Assembly (NCBI RefSeq): GCF_014650435.1
Contig: NZ_BMUY01000014.1
Span: forward strand, 62,001-126,000
Direction: 5' to 3'
From: Streptomyces tendae
Lineage (GTDB): Bacteria > Actinomycetota > Actinomycetes > Streptomycetales > Streptomycetaceae
DNA: 64,000 bases
Both the position numbers and the translations under genes were made by a program. Shown piece after piece: positions 7,877 through 16,023 of the stretch. Below the pieces are notes generated by a model. It was not told the DNA's origin, made no database searches, and saw only the letters and a list, made by a program, of their open reading frames with translations. Numbering within the stretch: the stretch's first letter is position 1; every line of letters starts with the position of its first letter.

Positions 7877-9647
7877 TCGACCACGTCATCAGGCCCCGCA
7901 GGTCGGGCCAGGTGCCGTGGGTGGCGTAGGAGCCGCAGTCGGTCTTCTTGGTCAGGCAGTTGAGCGCCTTGTTGACCTCGGCCGACGAGACGTGGCCGTT
8001 GCCGGCCTGGGTGGAGGCGGGCATGCCGATCGCGACCTGGTCCGGGCGCAGCGGCGGGAAGACGTTGCTCGCGTCGCCCGCGACCGGGAAGCCGGTGAGC
8101 AGCATGTCGGTCATGGCGATGTGGAAGTCGGCGCCGCCCATGGAGTGGTACTGGTTGTCCAGGCCCATGATCGAGCCGGAGTTGTAGTCCTGGACGTGCA
8201 GCAGCGTCAGGTCGTCGCGCAGGGCGTGGATGACGGGCAGGTAGGCGCCGGCCCGCGGGTCCTGGCCGCCCCACTTGCCGGTTCCGTAGTACTGGTAGCC
8301 GAGCTGGACGAAGAAGGTCTCCGGGGCCATGGTCAGCACGAAGTCGTCGCCGTACTTGGCCTTGAGGGTCTTCACGGCCGAGATGAGGTTGACGATGACC
8401 GGGGTCTTGGGGTTCTTGAAGTCCGTGTCGTCGGCGTTCAGGGAGAGCGAGTGGCCCTCGAAGTCGATGTCGAGGCCGTCCAGGCCGTACTCGTCGATGA
8501 TCGCGGAGACGGAGGAGACGAACTTGTCGCGGGCGGCGGTGCTGGTGAGCTGCACCTGGCCGTTCTGGCCGCCGATGGAGATCAGCACCTTCTTGCCGGC
8601 CGCCTGCTTGGCCTTGATCGCGGCCTTGAACTCGGCGTCGCTCTCCACGTTCGGGCACTCGGCGACCGGGCAGCGCTCGAAGCGGATGTCTCCGGAGGTG
8701 ACCGAGGTGGGTTCGCCGAAGGCCAGGTCGATGACGTCCCAGCTGTCGGGCACGTCGGCCATGCGCGTGTAGCCGGAGCCGTTGGCGAAGCTGGCGTGGA
8801 GGTAGCCGACCAGGGCGTGGGCCGGGAGGCCGGAGGAGCCGCCGCCGTCGTCCGGGCGCTGGGCGGTGGTCGCCGTGACCGTGGCCGAACGCGCCGACTC
8901 GCCCGCGTCGTTGACCGCGGTGACCTGGAAGGAGTACGCCGTCGACGGGGTCAGGCCGGACACGGTGGTGGAGGTGCCGGTGACCGTGCTGACCCTGGTG
9001 CCGTCGCGGTAGACGGCGTATCCCGTCGCGCCCGGTACCGGTGACCAGGACAGGGCGACGGCGGAGGAGGTCACCGAGCCGGTCTTGAGGCCGCCGGGGA
9101 CTGCCGGGGGCTGCTGCGTCTCACCGCCGGGGCCGGTGAGGGAGATGTCGTCGGCGTGGTAGGCGCCGGTGCCGTACCAGCCGTGGGTGTAGATCGTGAC
9201 CTTGGTGGTCGAGGGGCCGGTGCGGAAGGTGGTGGTCAGCTGCTGCCAGTCGGGGGCGGACTGGGCCCAGGTGGAGACGTCGGTGGTGCCGGTGCCGCTC
9301 GCGCCGAGGTAGACGTAGGTGCCCTGGACGTATCCGGAGAGCGTGTACTGCGAGTCCGGTTTCACGGACACCGTCTGTGCGCAGCGGGCGTTGTCGGCGC
9401 CGGCCGGGGTGGCCTTCAGGGCGGTCGCGCCGCTGTGCACGGGCGAGGTCACGGTGGTGCCCGCGGTACAGGTCCAGCCGTCGAGCGCGGACTCGAAGCC
9501 GCCGTTGCGGGCGAGGTCCGCGTCGGCCGCACGGGCGGCCGACGTGAGCGCGGTCAGGCCGGACGCGGCGAGGGCCGCGGCCGTGAGCAGGGTGACGAGG
9601 GGGCGACGGGCGAGAGGTCTGGCGCGTTCCAGACGTGCGCGTTCCAC
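7815..9647 (-). CDS. chiB: Secreted family 18 chitinase with CBM and FnIII domains
   Basis: A 610-residue exochitinase-type enzyme. An N-terminal signal peptide (about residues 1-40, with an Ala-rich core) leads to a CBM16-like carbohydrate-binding domain (40-175, starting NGGFESALDGWTC), a fibronectin III domain (180-265) and a GH18 barrel (275-610). The catalytic motif is DGLDIDFEG; LISIGGQNG is the second GH18 signature, and MAPETFF and DYNSG line the cleft. GTG start 9647 follows CCGGAGG. A DasR box lies about 50 bp upstream. The symbol chiB is from memory of the S. coelicolor ortholog. It overlaps the PAP2 gene tail to tail by 62 bp. Confidence 0.93.
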   Translation of the reverse strand: MERARLERARPLARRPLVTLLTAAALAASGLTALTSAARAADADLARNGGFESALDGWTCTAGTTVTSPVHSGATALKATPAGADNARCAQTVSVKPDSQYTLSGYVQGTYVYLGASGTGTTDVSTWAQSAPDWQQLTTTFRTGPSTTKVTIYTHGWYGTGAYHADDISLTGPGGETQQPPAVPGGLKTGSVTSSAVALSWSPVPGATGYAVYRDGTRVSTVTGTSTTVSGLTPSTAYSFQVTAVNDAGESARSATVTATTAQRPDDGGGSSGLPAHALVGYLHASFANGSGYTRMADVPDSWDVIDLAFGEPTSVTSGDIRFERCPVAECPNVESDAEFKAAIKAKQAAGKKVLISIGGQNGQVQLTSTAARDKFVSSVSAIIDEYGLDGLDIDFEGHSLSLNADDTDFKNPKTPVIVNLISAVKTLKAKYGDDFVLTMAPETFFVQLGYQYYGTGKWGGQDPRAGAYLPVIHALRDDLTLLHVQDYNSGSIMGLDNQYHSMGGADFHIAMTDMLLTGFPVAGDASNVFPPLRPDQVAIGMPASTQAGNGHVSSAEVNKALNCLTKKTDCGSYATHGTWPDLRGLMTWSINWDRYSNWEFQKNFDAYFG

Positions 9648-9694
9648 AAGTGCCTCCGGACATGGGGGAGATGGGGAGGGTGGAGCGCGCCCAA

Positions 9695-9710
9695 TTTGGT
9701 CCAGACCAAT
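9695..9710. promoter_or_regulatory. DasR-responsive element (dre)
   Basis: TTTGGTCCAGACCAAT at 9695-9710 contains the near-perfect palindrome TGGTCCAGACCA that matches the known consensus for DasR, the GntR-family repressor of chitin and N-acetylglucosamine genes in Streptomyces. It lies 48 bp before the chitinase start, where a bound repressor would cover the promoter; glucosamine-6-phosphate would release it. Confidence 0.88.
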
Positions 9711-9744
9711 TCGGTTGTCAACCCCTTGCGCACCTCACCGCCCG

Positions 9745-10203
9745 TTACCCGTCGTCCTCCTGCACCGCGAGGGCCGCCGCCGCCTCGTGCATCGCCAGCT
9801 CCAGGAGCGAGGGGTCGGTGAGGGTGCCGGTCCCGTCCGGCGGGATCAGCCAGCGGGTTCCTCCGGACGACAGTCCGCCGGGGTACGGCACCACGATCCA
9901 GGTGCCGAGCCCGGCGGTCCTGATGCCGGTGCCGACCCAGCGGGCCGCCGTGCCGGCCGGCACGAAGAAGCCCGTGCGCGCGTCGCCGAAGTCGGCGAGC
10001 ACCGGGCCTGGCTGGTCCAGGACGCGGGAGAGCACGTCCAGGGTCGGATAGCCGAGCCTGCTCGGCAGGATGAGCACGTCCCATGCCTTGCCGGCGGGCA
10101 GCAGCGCGACGCCCGAAGGGTCGCGCTCCCAGTCCCGGCGGCAGGACTCGGGATCCGGTGCGACGGATGCCAGCCACGCGACCGCCGTCTTCGCACCAGG
10201 CAT
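9745..10203 (-). CDS. Conserved hypothetical protein (primase/polymerase N-terminus-like)
   Basis: A 152-residue protein starting MPGAKTAVAWLASVAPD. The middle, with GKAWDVLILPSRLGYPTLDV and GPVLADFGDARTGFFVPAG, recalls the short proteins in actinomycetes related to the N-terminal part of bifunctional DNA primase/polymerase domains, but no catalytic residues can be assigned. I chose ATG 10203 because AAAGGGAGG sits 8 bases upstream; an in-frame ATG six codons earlier lies before that site. Encoded just upstream of the chitinase on the same strand, but the DasR box separates them. Confidence 0.65.
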   Translation of the reverse strand: MPGAKTAVAWLASVAPDPESCRRDWERDPSGVALLPAGKAWDVLILPSRLGYPTLDVLSRVLDQPGPVLADFGDARTGFFVPAGTAARWVGTGIRTAGLGTWIVVPYPGGLSSGGTRWLIPPDGTGTLTDPSLLELAMHEAAAALAVQEDDG

Positions 10204-10325
10204 GTGAAACCTCCCTTTCACTCGTCGACGCGGGGTGCGTCACGAGGGAGAGGGAGGTCTCCCGGCGGCATTACGCGGGTTGCGGTACCTCGTAGGGGTG
10301 AACCGGGTCACATGGGCAGCGGTCC

Positions 10326-11753
10326 CTAGCTGTCGAAGCCGAGCCCCAGGCGGTCCATCGTCCGCAGCCACAGGTTGCGCCGGCCGCCCTGCGCGTCGGC
10401 GCGGGCCAGCGACCACTTGGTGAGCGCGATGCCGGTCCAGGCGAAGGGCTCGGGCGGGAACGGCAGCGGCTTCCTGCGCACCATCTCCAGTGCGGTGCGC
10501 TCGGTGCGCTCCCCCGCCAGCAGGTCCAGCATCACCTCGGCGCCGAACCGGGTGGCGCCCACACCGAGGCCGGTGTACCCGGCCGCGTAGGCGACCTTGC
10601 CCTGGTGCGCGGTGCCGAAGAACGCCGAGAAGCGCGAGCAGGTGTCGATGGCGCCGCCCCAGGCGTGGGTGAAACGGACGCCCTCCAGCTGCGGGAAGCA
10701 GGTGAAGAAGTGCCCGGCGAGCTTGGCGTAGGTCTCGGGCCGGTCGTCGTACTCGGCGCGCACCCGGCCGCCGTACGGGTAGACCGCGTCGTAGCCGCCC
10801 CACAGGATCCGGTGGTCGGCCGAGAGACGGAAGTAGTGGAACTGGTTGGCGCTGTCCCCGAGCCCCTGCCGGTTCTTCCAGCCGATCGAGGCGAGCTGCT
10901 CCTGGCTGAGCGGCTCGGTCATCAGGGCGTAGTCGTAGACCGGGACGGTGTACGAGCGCACCCTGCGGACCAGGTTCGGGAAGACGTTGGTGCCGAGCGC
11001 GACCGTGCGGGCGCGGACCCCGCCGTACGGGGTGCGTACGGCCATGCCGGCGCCGTACGGCCTGAGGGTGAGCGCCGGGGTGTGCTCGTAGACGCGCACG
11101 CCGAGGGCGAGGCAGGCGCGCTTGAGGCCCCAGGCCAGCTTGGCGGGGTTGACCATCGCCACGCCCCGCCGGTCCCACAGGCCGGCCCGGAAGGTCGGTG
11201 AGTCGACCTGCTCCCGTACGGCCTCGGCGTCCAGGTACTCGATGCCCTCGGCGAGGCCCTTGGCGCGGATCTCCCCGTACCACTCCTCCAGTTCCCGGGC
11301 CTGGTAGGGCTCGGTGGCGACGTCGATCTCGCCGGTGCGCTCGAATTCGCAGTCGAGGTCGTGGCGGGCGACCGCCTCCTCGATCGCGTCGAGGTTGCGG
11401 GCGCCCAGCTCTTCCAGCTTGTGGATCTCGTCCGGCCAGCGGGTGAGGCCGTTGGACAGTCCGTGGGTGAGGGAGGCGGCGCAGAAGCCGCCGTTGCGGC
11501 CGGAGGCGGCCCAGCCCACCTCGCGGCCCTCGACCAGCACCACGTCCCGCCCCGGGTCGCGCTCCTTGGCGATCAGCGCGGTCCACAGTCCGCTGTAGCC
11601 GCCGCCGACGACCAGCAGGTCGCAGGTCTCGGCGCCGGTGAGGGCGGCCTCGGGGCGAGGGCGGCCCGGGTCGTCCAGCCAGTACGGGACGAGCTGGGCG
11701 TCGGAAAGGGATTTCGTCCAGTCGTTGCTGCGGCTCATGGCGCCAGGGGCCAT
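10326..11753 (-). CDS. FAD-dependent amine oxidoreductase (PuuB/DAO type)
   Basis: A 475-residue flavoprotein of the D-amino-acid-oxidase/DadA superfamily. The FAD-binding Rossmann motif VVGGGYSGLWTAL is near residue 48, SGRNGGFCAASLTHGL is the conserved flavin region of gamma-glutamylputrescine oxidase relatives, and GYTGLGVGATRFGAEV is the C-terminal FAD contact. It should oxidise putrescine or a derivative to an aldehyde. Last gene of the leftward aldehyde dehydrogenase-potD-A-B-C operon (35-bp gap after potC). ATG 11753 follows TAGGGAG. Confidence 0.85.
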   Translation of the reverse strand: MAPGAMSRSNDWTKSLSDAQLVPYWLDDPGRPRPEAALTGAETCDLLVVGGGYSGLWTALIAKERDPGRDVVLVEGREVGWAASGRNGGFCAASLTHGLSNGLTRWPDEIHKLEELGARNLDAIEEAVARHDLDCEFERTGEIDVATEPYQARELEEWYGEIRAKGLAEGIEYLDAEAVREQVDSPTFRAGLWDRRGVAMVNPAKLAWGLKRACLALGVRVYEHTPALTLRPYGAGMAVRTPYGGVRARTVALGTNVFPNLVRRVRSYTVPVYDYALMTEPLSQEQLASIGWKNRQGLGDSANQFHYFRLSADHRILWGGYDAVYPYGGRVRAEYDDRPETYAKLAGHFFTCFPQLEGVRFTHAWGGAIDTCSRFSAFFGTAHQGKVAYAAGYTGLGVGATRFGAEVMLDLLAGERTERTALEMVRRKPLPFPPEPFAWTGIALTKWSLARADAQGGRRNLWLRTMDRLGLGFDS

Positions 11754-11788
11754 GATTTCAACTCCCTACGAAGACAAACCGAGGTGCT

Positions 11789-12601
11789 TTATGCCTTGCG
11801 GCGGTTTCGGCGGTTGCCGATGACCATGGAGGCCAGGACGAAGAGTACGGCGATGACGAACATGGCCGTACCGATGACGTTGATCTGGACGGGCGTTCCG
11901 CGCTGGGCCGATCCCCACACGAACATGGGGAAGGTGACGGTGGAGCCCGCGTTGAAATTGGTGATGATGAAATCGTCGAAGGACAGCGCGAAGGCGAGCA
12001 GCGCGCCGGCCGCGATACCGGGCGCGGCGATCGGCAGGGTGACCCGGAGGAAGGTCTGGAAGGGGCCGGCGTACAGGTCCTGCGCCGCCTGCTCCAGGCG
12101 CGGGTCCATCGACATCACGCGCGCCTTGACGGCCGTCACGACGAAGCTGAGGCAGAACATGATGTGGGCGATCAGGATCGTCCAGAAGCCGAGCTGAGCA
12201 CCCATGTTGAGGAAGAGGGTGAGCAGCGAGGCGGCCATCACGACCTCGGGCATCGCCATCGGCAGGAAGATCAGCGAGTTGATCGCACCCCGCGCGCGGA
12301 AGCGGTAGCGGACCAGCGCGAAGGCGATCGCGGTGCCGAGGGCGGTGGCGCCCAGCGTCGCCCACAGGGCGATCTGGAGGCTGAGCGAGAGGGAACCGCA
12401 CAGCCCGGCGACCCCGCACGGGTCCTTCCAGGCGTCCGTGGAGAACTGCTGCCATTCGTAGTTGAAGCGCCCGTTCGGTTTGTTGAACGAGAACACCGTG
12501 ACGACGACATTGGGCAGCAGAAGGTACGCGAGTGTCAGCAGTCCGGCGATCACGACCAGATTGCGCTTGAACCAGTTCTTGAAGGAGGTGACGAAGACCA
12601 T
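11789..12601 (-). CDS. potC: Spermidine/putrescine ABC transporter permease PotC
   Basis: A 270-residue inner-membrane permease with six predicted helices. The first is VVIAGLLTLAYLLLPNVVV, and the EAA loop that docks on the ATPase is EQAAQDLYAGPFQTFLRVTL. It pairs with PotB to form the channel. The start codon follows the potB stop with no gap (TAAATG), so translation is coupled. A CGVAGLCG stretch between helices 1 and 2 is typical of the actinobacterial subgroup. Confidence 0.92.
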   Translation of the reverse strand: MVFVTSFKNWFKRNLVVIAGLLTLAYLLLPNVVVTVFSFNKPNGRFNYEWQQFSTDAWKDPCGVAGLCGSLSLSLQIALWATLGATALGTAIAFALVRYRFRARGAINSLIFLPMAMPEVVMAASLLTLFLNMGAQLGFWTILIAHIMFCLSFVVTAVKARVMSMDPRLEQAAQDLYAGPFQTFLRVTLPIAAPGIAAGALLAFALSFDDFIITNFNAGSTVTFPMFVWGSAQRGTPVQINVIGTAMFVIAVLFVLASMVIGNRRNRRKA

Positions 12602-13531
12602 TTAAACCAGATCCTCCGTCCCGGACTTGCGGATGTAGAAGGTGACCATGGCAAGGATCGCGGCCATGAGGACGAACGAGAGCGCGGCCGCCGTCGGATA
12701 GTCCAGAACTCTCAGGAACTGCGACTGGATGACGTTTCCGATCATTCCGGTGTCCGCCGAGCCCAGCAGGGAGGCGTTGACGTAGTCGCCGGTGGCCGGG
12801 ATGAAGGTCAGCAGCGTGCCGGAGACGACACCCGGCATCGACAGCGGGAAGGTGACCTTGCGGAAGACCGTGGACGGCTTCGCGTACAGGTCGCCCGCCG
12901 CCTCGTGCAGCCGGCCGTCGATGCGCTCCAGAGAGGTGTAGAGCGGCAAGATCATGAAGGGCAGGAAGTTGTAGGTCAGACCGCAGACCACCGCGAGCGG
13001 TGTGGCCAGCACGCGGTCGCCGGAGGTCCAGCCGAGCCAGCTGGTCACGTCCAGGACGTGCAGCGTGTTCAGGGCGCCGACCACCGGGCCGCCGTCGGCG
13101 AGGATCGTCTTCCAGGCCAGGGTGCGGATCAGGAAGCTGGTGAAGAACGGCGCGATCACCAGGATCATGATCAGGTTCCGCCAGCGGCCCGCGCGGAAGG
13201 CGATGAGGTAGGCGAGCGGGTAGCCGAGCAGCAGGCACAGCACGGTCGCGGAGGCGGCGTAGGCGACCGAGCGCAGGAACTGCGGCCAGTACTCGGACAC
13301 CGCGTCCCAGTAGGTCACGAAGTGCCAGGTGACCTTGTAGCCCTCCTCCAGCGAGCCCGTCTGCACGGAGGTGGATGCCTGGTAGACCATCGGCGCCGCG
13401 AAGAAGACGACCAGCCAGAGGATGCCGGGCAGCAGCAGCCAGTACGGCGTCCAGCGGCCGCGTTTGCGCGGGGGCGTCTGCTCCGGCGCGGCCGGGGTGA
13501 GCGGCGGTGGCGCCTCGGTGAGGGTGGACAT
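12602..13531 (-). CDS. potB: Spermidine/putrescine ABC transporter permease PotB
   Basis: A 309-residue permease. A Pro-rich cytoplasmic tail (MSTLTEAPPPLTPAAPEQTP) precedes six hydrophobic helices beginning WTPYWLLLPGILWLVVFFAAP. The EAA motif is HEAAGDLYAKPSTVFRKVTFPLS (residue block around 210). Start ATG 13531 overlaps the potA stop as TGATG; longer upstream frames only shadow potA. Forms the transmembrane heterodimer with PotC. Confidence 0.92.
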   Translation of the reverse strand: MSTLTEAPPPLTPAAPEQTPPRKRGRWTPYWLLLPGILWLVVFFAAPMVYQASTSVQTGSLEEGYKVTWHFVTYWDAVSEYWPQFLRSVAYAASATVLCLLLGYPLAYLIAFRAGRWRNLIMILVIAPFFTSFLIRTLAWKTILADGGPVVGALNTLHVLDVTSWLGWTSGDRVLATPLAVVCGLTYNFLPFMILPLYTSLERIDGRLHEAAGDLYAKPSTVFRKVTFPLSMPGVVSGTLLTFIPATGDYVNASLLGSADTGMIGNVIQSQFLRVLDYPTAAALSFVLMAAILAMVTFYIRKSGTEDLV

Positions 13532-14715
13532 CAGGCGGCCTCGCCCTCGGCGACGCCCGCGTCGCCCATCGTCCCTGCAAGCACGGACTGGTCTGCGTCG
13601 AGCCCGAAGGTGTGCGCCGGGCTCCAGTGCAGGACGACCTCGGCGCCGGGTGCGAGGCGGGGGTCGCGGTCGATGTTCTGGGCGTAGACCTCGAACTCGG
13701 GGCAGGCGGCGCAGTCCACGACGTACTGGGTGGAGACGCCGATGAAACTGGTGTTGGCGATCCTGCCGGTGATGCGGTTGCGGCCCTCGGGAATGGCGCC
13801 CGCGTCGTCCGCGTGGGTGAGGCTGATCTTCTCGGGGCGGACCCCGACCAGGACCTTGCCGCCCGTCTTGGCCGGCGCGGAACACCGGGCGCCGGGCAGG
13901 ACGAGCTTGTCGCCCGCGGCCTTCACGACGACGTCGTCGCCGCTGCGGCTGTCGACCTCGGCCTCGACGAGGTTGGAGGTGCCCAGGAAGTTGGCGACGA
14001 AGGTGGTCCGCGGGTTCTCGTACAGGTCGGCGGGGGCGCCCAGTTGCTCGACGCGGCCCGCGTTCATCACGGCGACCTGGTCGGCCATCGTCATGGCCTC
14101 CTCCTGGTCGTGGGTGACGTGCACGAAGGTGATGCCGACCTCGGTCTGGATGCGCTTGAGCTCCAGCTGCATCTGGCGGCGCAGCTTGAGGTCGAGGGCG
14201 CCGAGGGGTTCGTCGAGGAGCAGCACCTTGGGGTGGTTGATCAGGGCGCGGGCGACCGCGACGCGCTGCTGCTGGCCGCCGGAGAGCTGGTGCGGCTTCT
14301 TGCGTGCCTGCTCGCCGAGCTGCACCAGGTCGAGCATCTCGCCGACCTGCTTCTTCACGCTCTTGATGCCGCGCCGGCGCAGGCCGAAGGCGACGTTCTC
14401 GTAGATGTCGAGGTGCGGGAAGAGGGCGTAGGACTGGAAGACCGTGTTGACCGGCCGCTTGTAGGGCGGCAGCGCGGTCACGTCCTGGTCGCCGAGGTGG
14501 ACGGTGCCGCCGCTCGGCTCCTCCAGTCCGGCGATCATGCGCAGGGTGGTGGTCTTGCCGCAGCCGGAGGCGCCGAGCAGGGCGAAGAAGGAACCCTGCG
14601 GCACGGTCAGGTCGAGCGGGTGCACGGCGGTGAAGGAGCCGTAGGTCTTGCTGATGCCGGCGAGGCGGACGTCGCCGCCGCCGTCCGTCTGGTTCTTCGT
14701 CGTGTTGGTCGTCAT
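13531..14715 (-). CDS. potA: Spermidine/putrescine ABC transporter ATPase PotA
   Basis: A 394-residue ATPase. Walker A GASGCGKTT is near residue 45, the signature LSGGQQQRVAVARAL and Walker B VLLLDEPLGALD follow, and HVTHDQEEAM holds the switch histidine. The last 120 residues form the TOBE regulatory domain typical of polyamine and CUT1 importers. It drives uptake through PotB/PotC. I chose ATG 14715; GTG 14724, overlapping the potD stop as GTGA, would add three residues and is equally in frame. Confidence 0.92.
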   Translation of the reverse strand: MTTNTTKNQTDGGGDVRLAGISKTYGSFTAVHPLDLTVPQGSFFALLGASGCGKTTTLRMIAGLEEPSGGTVHLGDQDVTALPPYKRPVNTVFQSYALFPHLDIYENVAFGLRRRGIKSVKKQVGEMLDLVQLGEQARKKPHQLSGGQQQRVAVARALINHPKVLLLDEPLGALDLKLRRQMQLELKRIQTEVGITFVHVTHDQEEAMTMADQVAVMNAGRVEQLGAPADLYENPRTTFVANFLGTSNLVEAEVDSRSGDDVVVKAAGDKLVLPGARCSAPAKTGGKVLVGVRPEKISLTHADDAGAIPEGRNRITGRIANTSFIGVSTQYVVDCAACPEFEVYAQNIDRDPRLAPGAEVVLHWSPAHTFGLDADQSVLAGTMGDAGVAEGEAA

Positions 14716-14720
14716 CGTCG

Positions 14721-15968
14721 TCACGCCCCGGTGAGCTTCGCGAACTTCTCTTCGTATGCCGTCTCTTCCTTCGAACTCAGGGAGCGGAAGGAGTGCGACT
14801 TTGCCTGCATGGCCTGGTCGGGAATGATCAGCGGGTTGTTCGCCGCGTCCTCGTCGATCTTCGCCAGGTCGTCCTTCACGCCGTCGACGGGGCAGACGAA
14901 GTTGATGTAGGCGGCGAGTTCCGCGGCCGGGCCCGGTTCGTAGTAGTAGTCGATGAGCCGTTCGGCGTTCGTCTTGTGCCGTGCCTTGTTGGGGATCAGC
15001 ATGTTGTCGCTCGACGTGACGTAGCCGCTGTCCGGGATGACGAAGTCGATGTCCGGGTTGTCGGCCTTGAGCTGGACCACGTCGCCGGCCCAGGCCAGAC
15101 AGGCCGCGAAGTCGCCCTTGCTGAGGTCGGACGTGTAGTCGTTGCCGGTGAAGCGGCGTATCTGGCCGCGGTCGACGCCCTTCTGGAGCCGGGCGATCCC
15201 CGCGTCGTAGTCGTCGTCGGTGAAGCGGGCCGGGTCCTTGCCCATGTCGAGCAGCGTCATGCCCATGGTGTCGCGCATCTCGGTGAGGAAGCCGACCCGG
15301 CCCTTGAGCTTCGGGTTGTCGAGCAGGTCGGAGACGGTCTTCACCTCGATGCCGTCCAGGGCCTTCTTGTTGTAGGCGATGACGGCGGAGATGCCCTGCC
15401 AGGGGTAGGAGTAGGCCCGGCCGGGGTCCCAGTCGGGGGTGCGGAACTGGGGCGACAGGTTGGCGAAGGCGTGCGGCAGGTTGGCCGGGTCCAGTTTCTG
15501 GACCCACCCGAGGCGGATCAGGCGGGCGGCCAGCCAGTCGGTGAGGACGATGATGTCGCGGCCGGTCTCCTGGCCCGCGGCGAGCTGCGGCTGGATCTTG
15601 CCGAAGAACTCGCTGTTGTCGTTGATGTCCTCGGTGTACGTGACCTTGACGCCGGTGCGCTTGGTGAACGCCTCCAGCGTGGGGTGGCGCCGGCCGCTCT
15701 CGTCGACGTCCATGTACTCGGTCCAGTTGGAGAAGCGGACCTGCTTCTCCTCCTTGGAGTGGTCCTCGGCGGAGACGCCGCCCTCGGTCTTCCCGGCCGC
15801 CGGGATGCCGCAGCCGCTCAGCAGGCCGAGTCCGCCGACCGCGAGCGCGCCGCCCGTGGAGGCGCGCAGCAGCGAACGGCGGGTGAGGGCGGCCCTGCCG
15901 CTCCTGAGTGAGCGCCGCATGGCGGCCACTTGGGCCGGGGACAGGCGGTCTGGCTCGTACTGCTCCAT
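14721..15968 (-). CDS. potD: Polyamine-binding lipoprotein PotD
   Basis: A 415-residue substrate-binding protein. Its N-terminus has twin arginines followed by a hydrophobic stretch and a lipobox (TRRSLLRAS, then LLSGC at the cysteine), so it is exported, perhaps by Tat, and lipid-anchored. The mature part starts with FSNWTEYMDVDE, the family strand 1, and includes YTEDINDNSEFFGKIQPQL and GNDYTSDLSKGDF, both shared with the second PotD at 23.5 kb. It delivers putrescine or spermidine to PotABC. Located 55 bp after the aldehyde dehydrogenase gene. Confidence 0.92.
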   Translation of the reverse strand: MEQYEPDRLSPAQVAAMRRSLRSGRAALTRRSLLRASTGGALAVGGLGLLSGCGIPAAGKTEGGVSAEDHSKEEKQVRFSNWTEYMDVDESGRRHPTLEAFTKRTGVKVTYTEDINDNSEFFGKIQPQLAAGQETGRDIIVLTDWLAARLIRLGWVQKLDPANLPHAFANLSPQFRTPDWDPGRAYSYPWQGISAVIAYNKKALDGIEVKTVSDLLDNPKLKGRVGFLTEMRDTMGMTLLDMGKDPARFTDDDYDAGIARLQKGVDRGQIRRFTGNDYTSDLSKGDFAACLAWAGDVVQLKADNPDIDFVIPDSGYVTSSDNMLIPNKARHKTNAERLIDYYYEPGPAAELAAYINFVCPVDGVKDDLAKIDEDAANNPLIIPDQAMQAKSHSFRSLSSKEETAYEEKFAKLTGA

Positions 15969-16023
15969 GCGCGTGGTTGCCCTTTCGGGTGAGTCGGCCG
16001 TGGTCGGCGGCCTTTCGTCGTGA

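Noticed and set aside
12164..13687. 507-residue rightward frame opposite potB/potC
   Set aside because: Antisense shadow of two clear permease genes, no domain.
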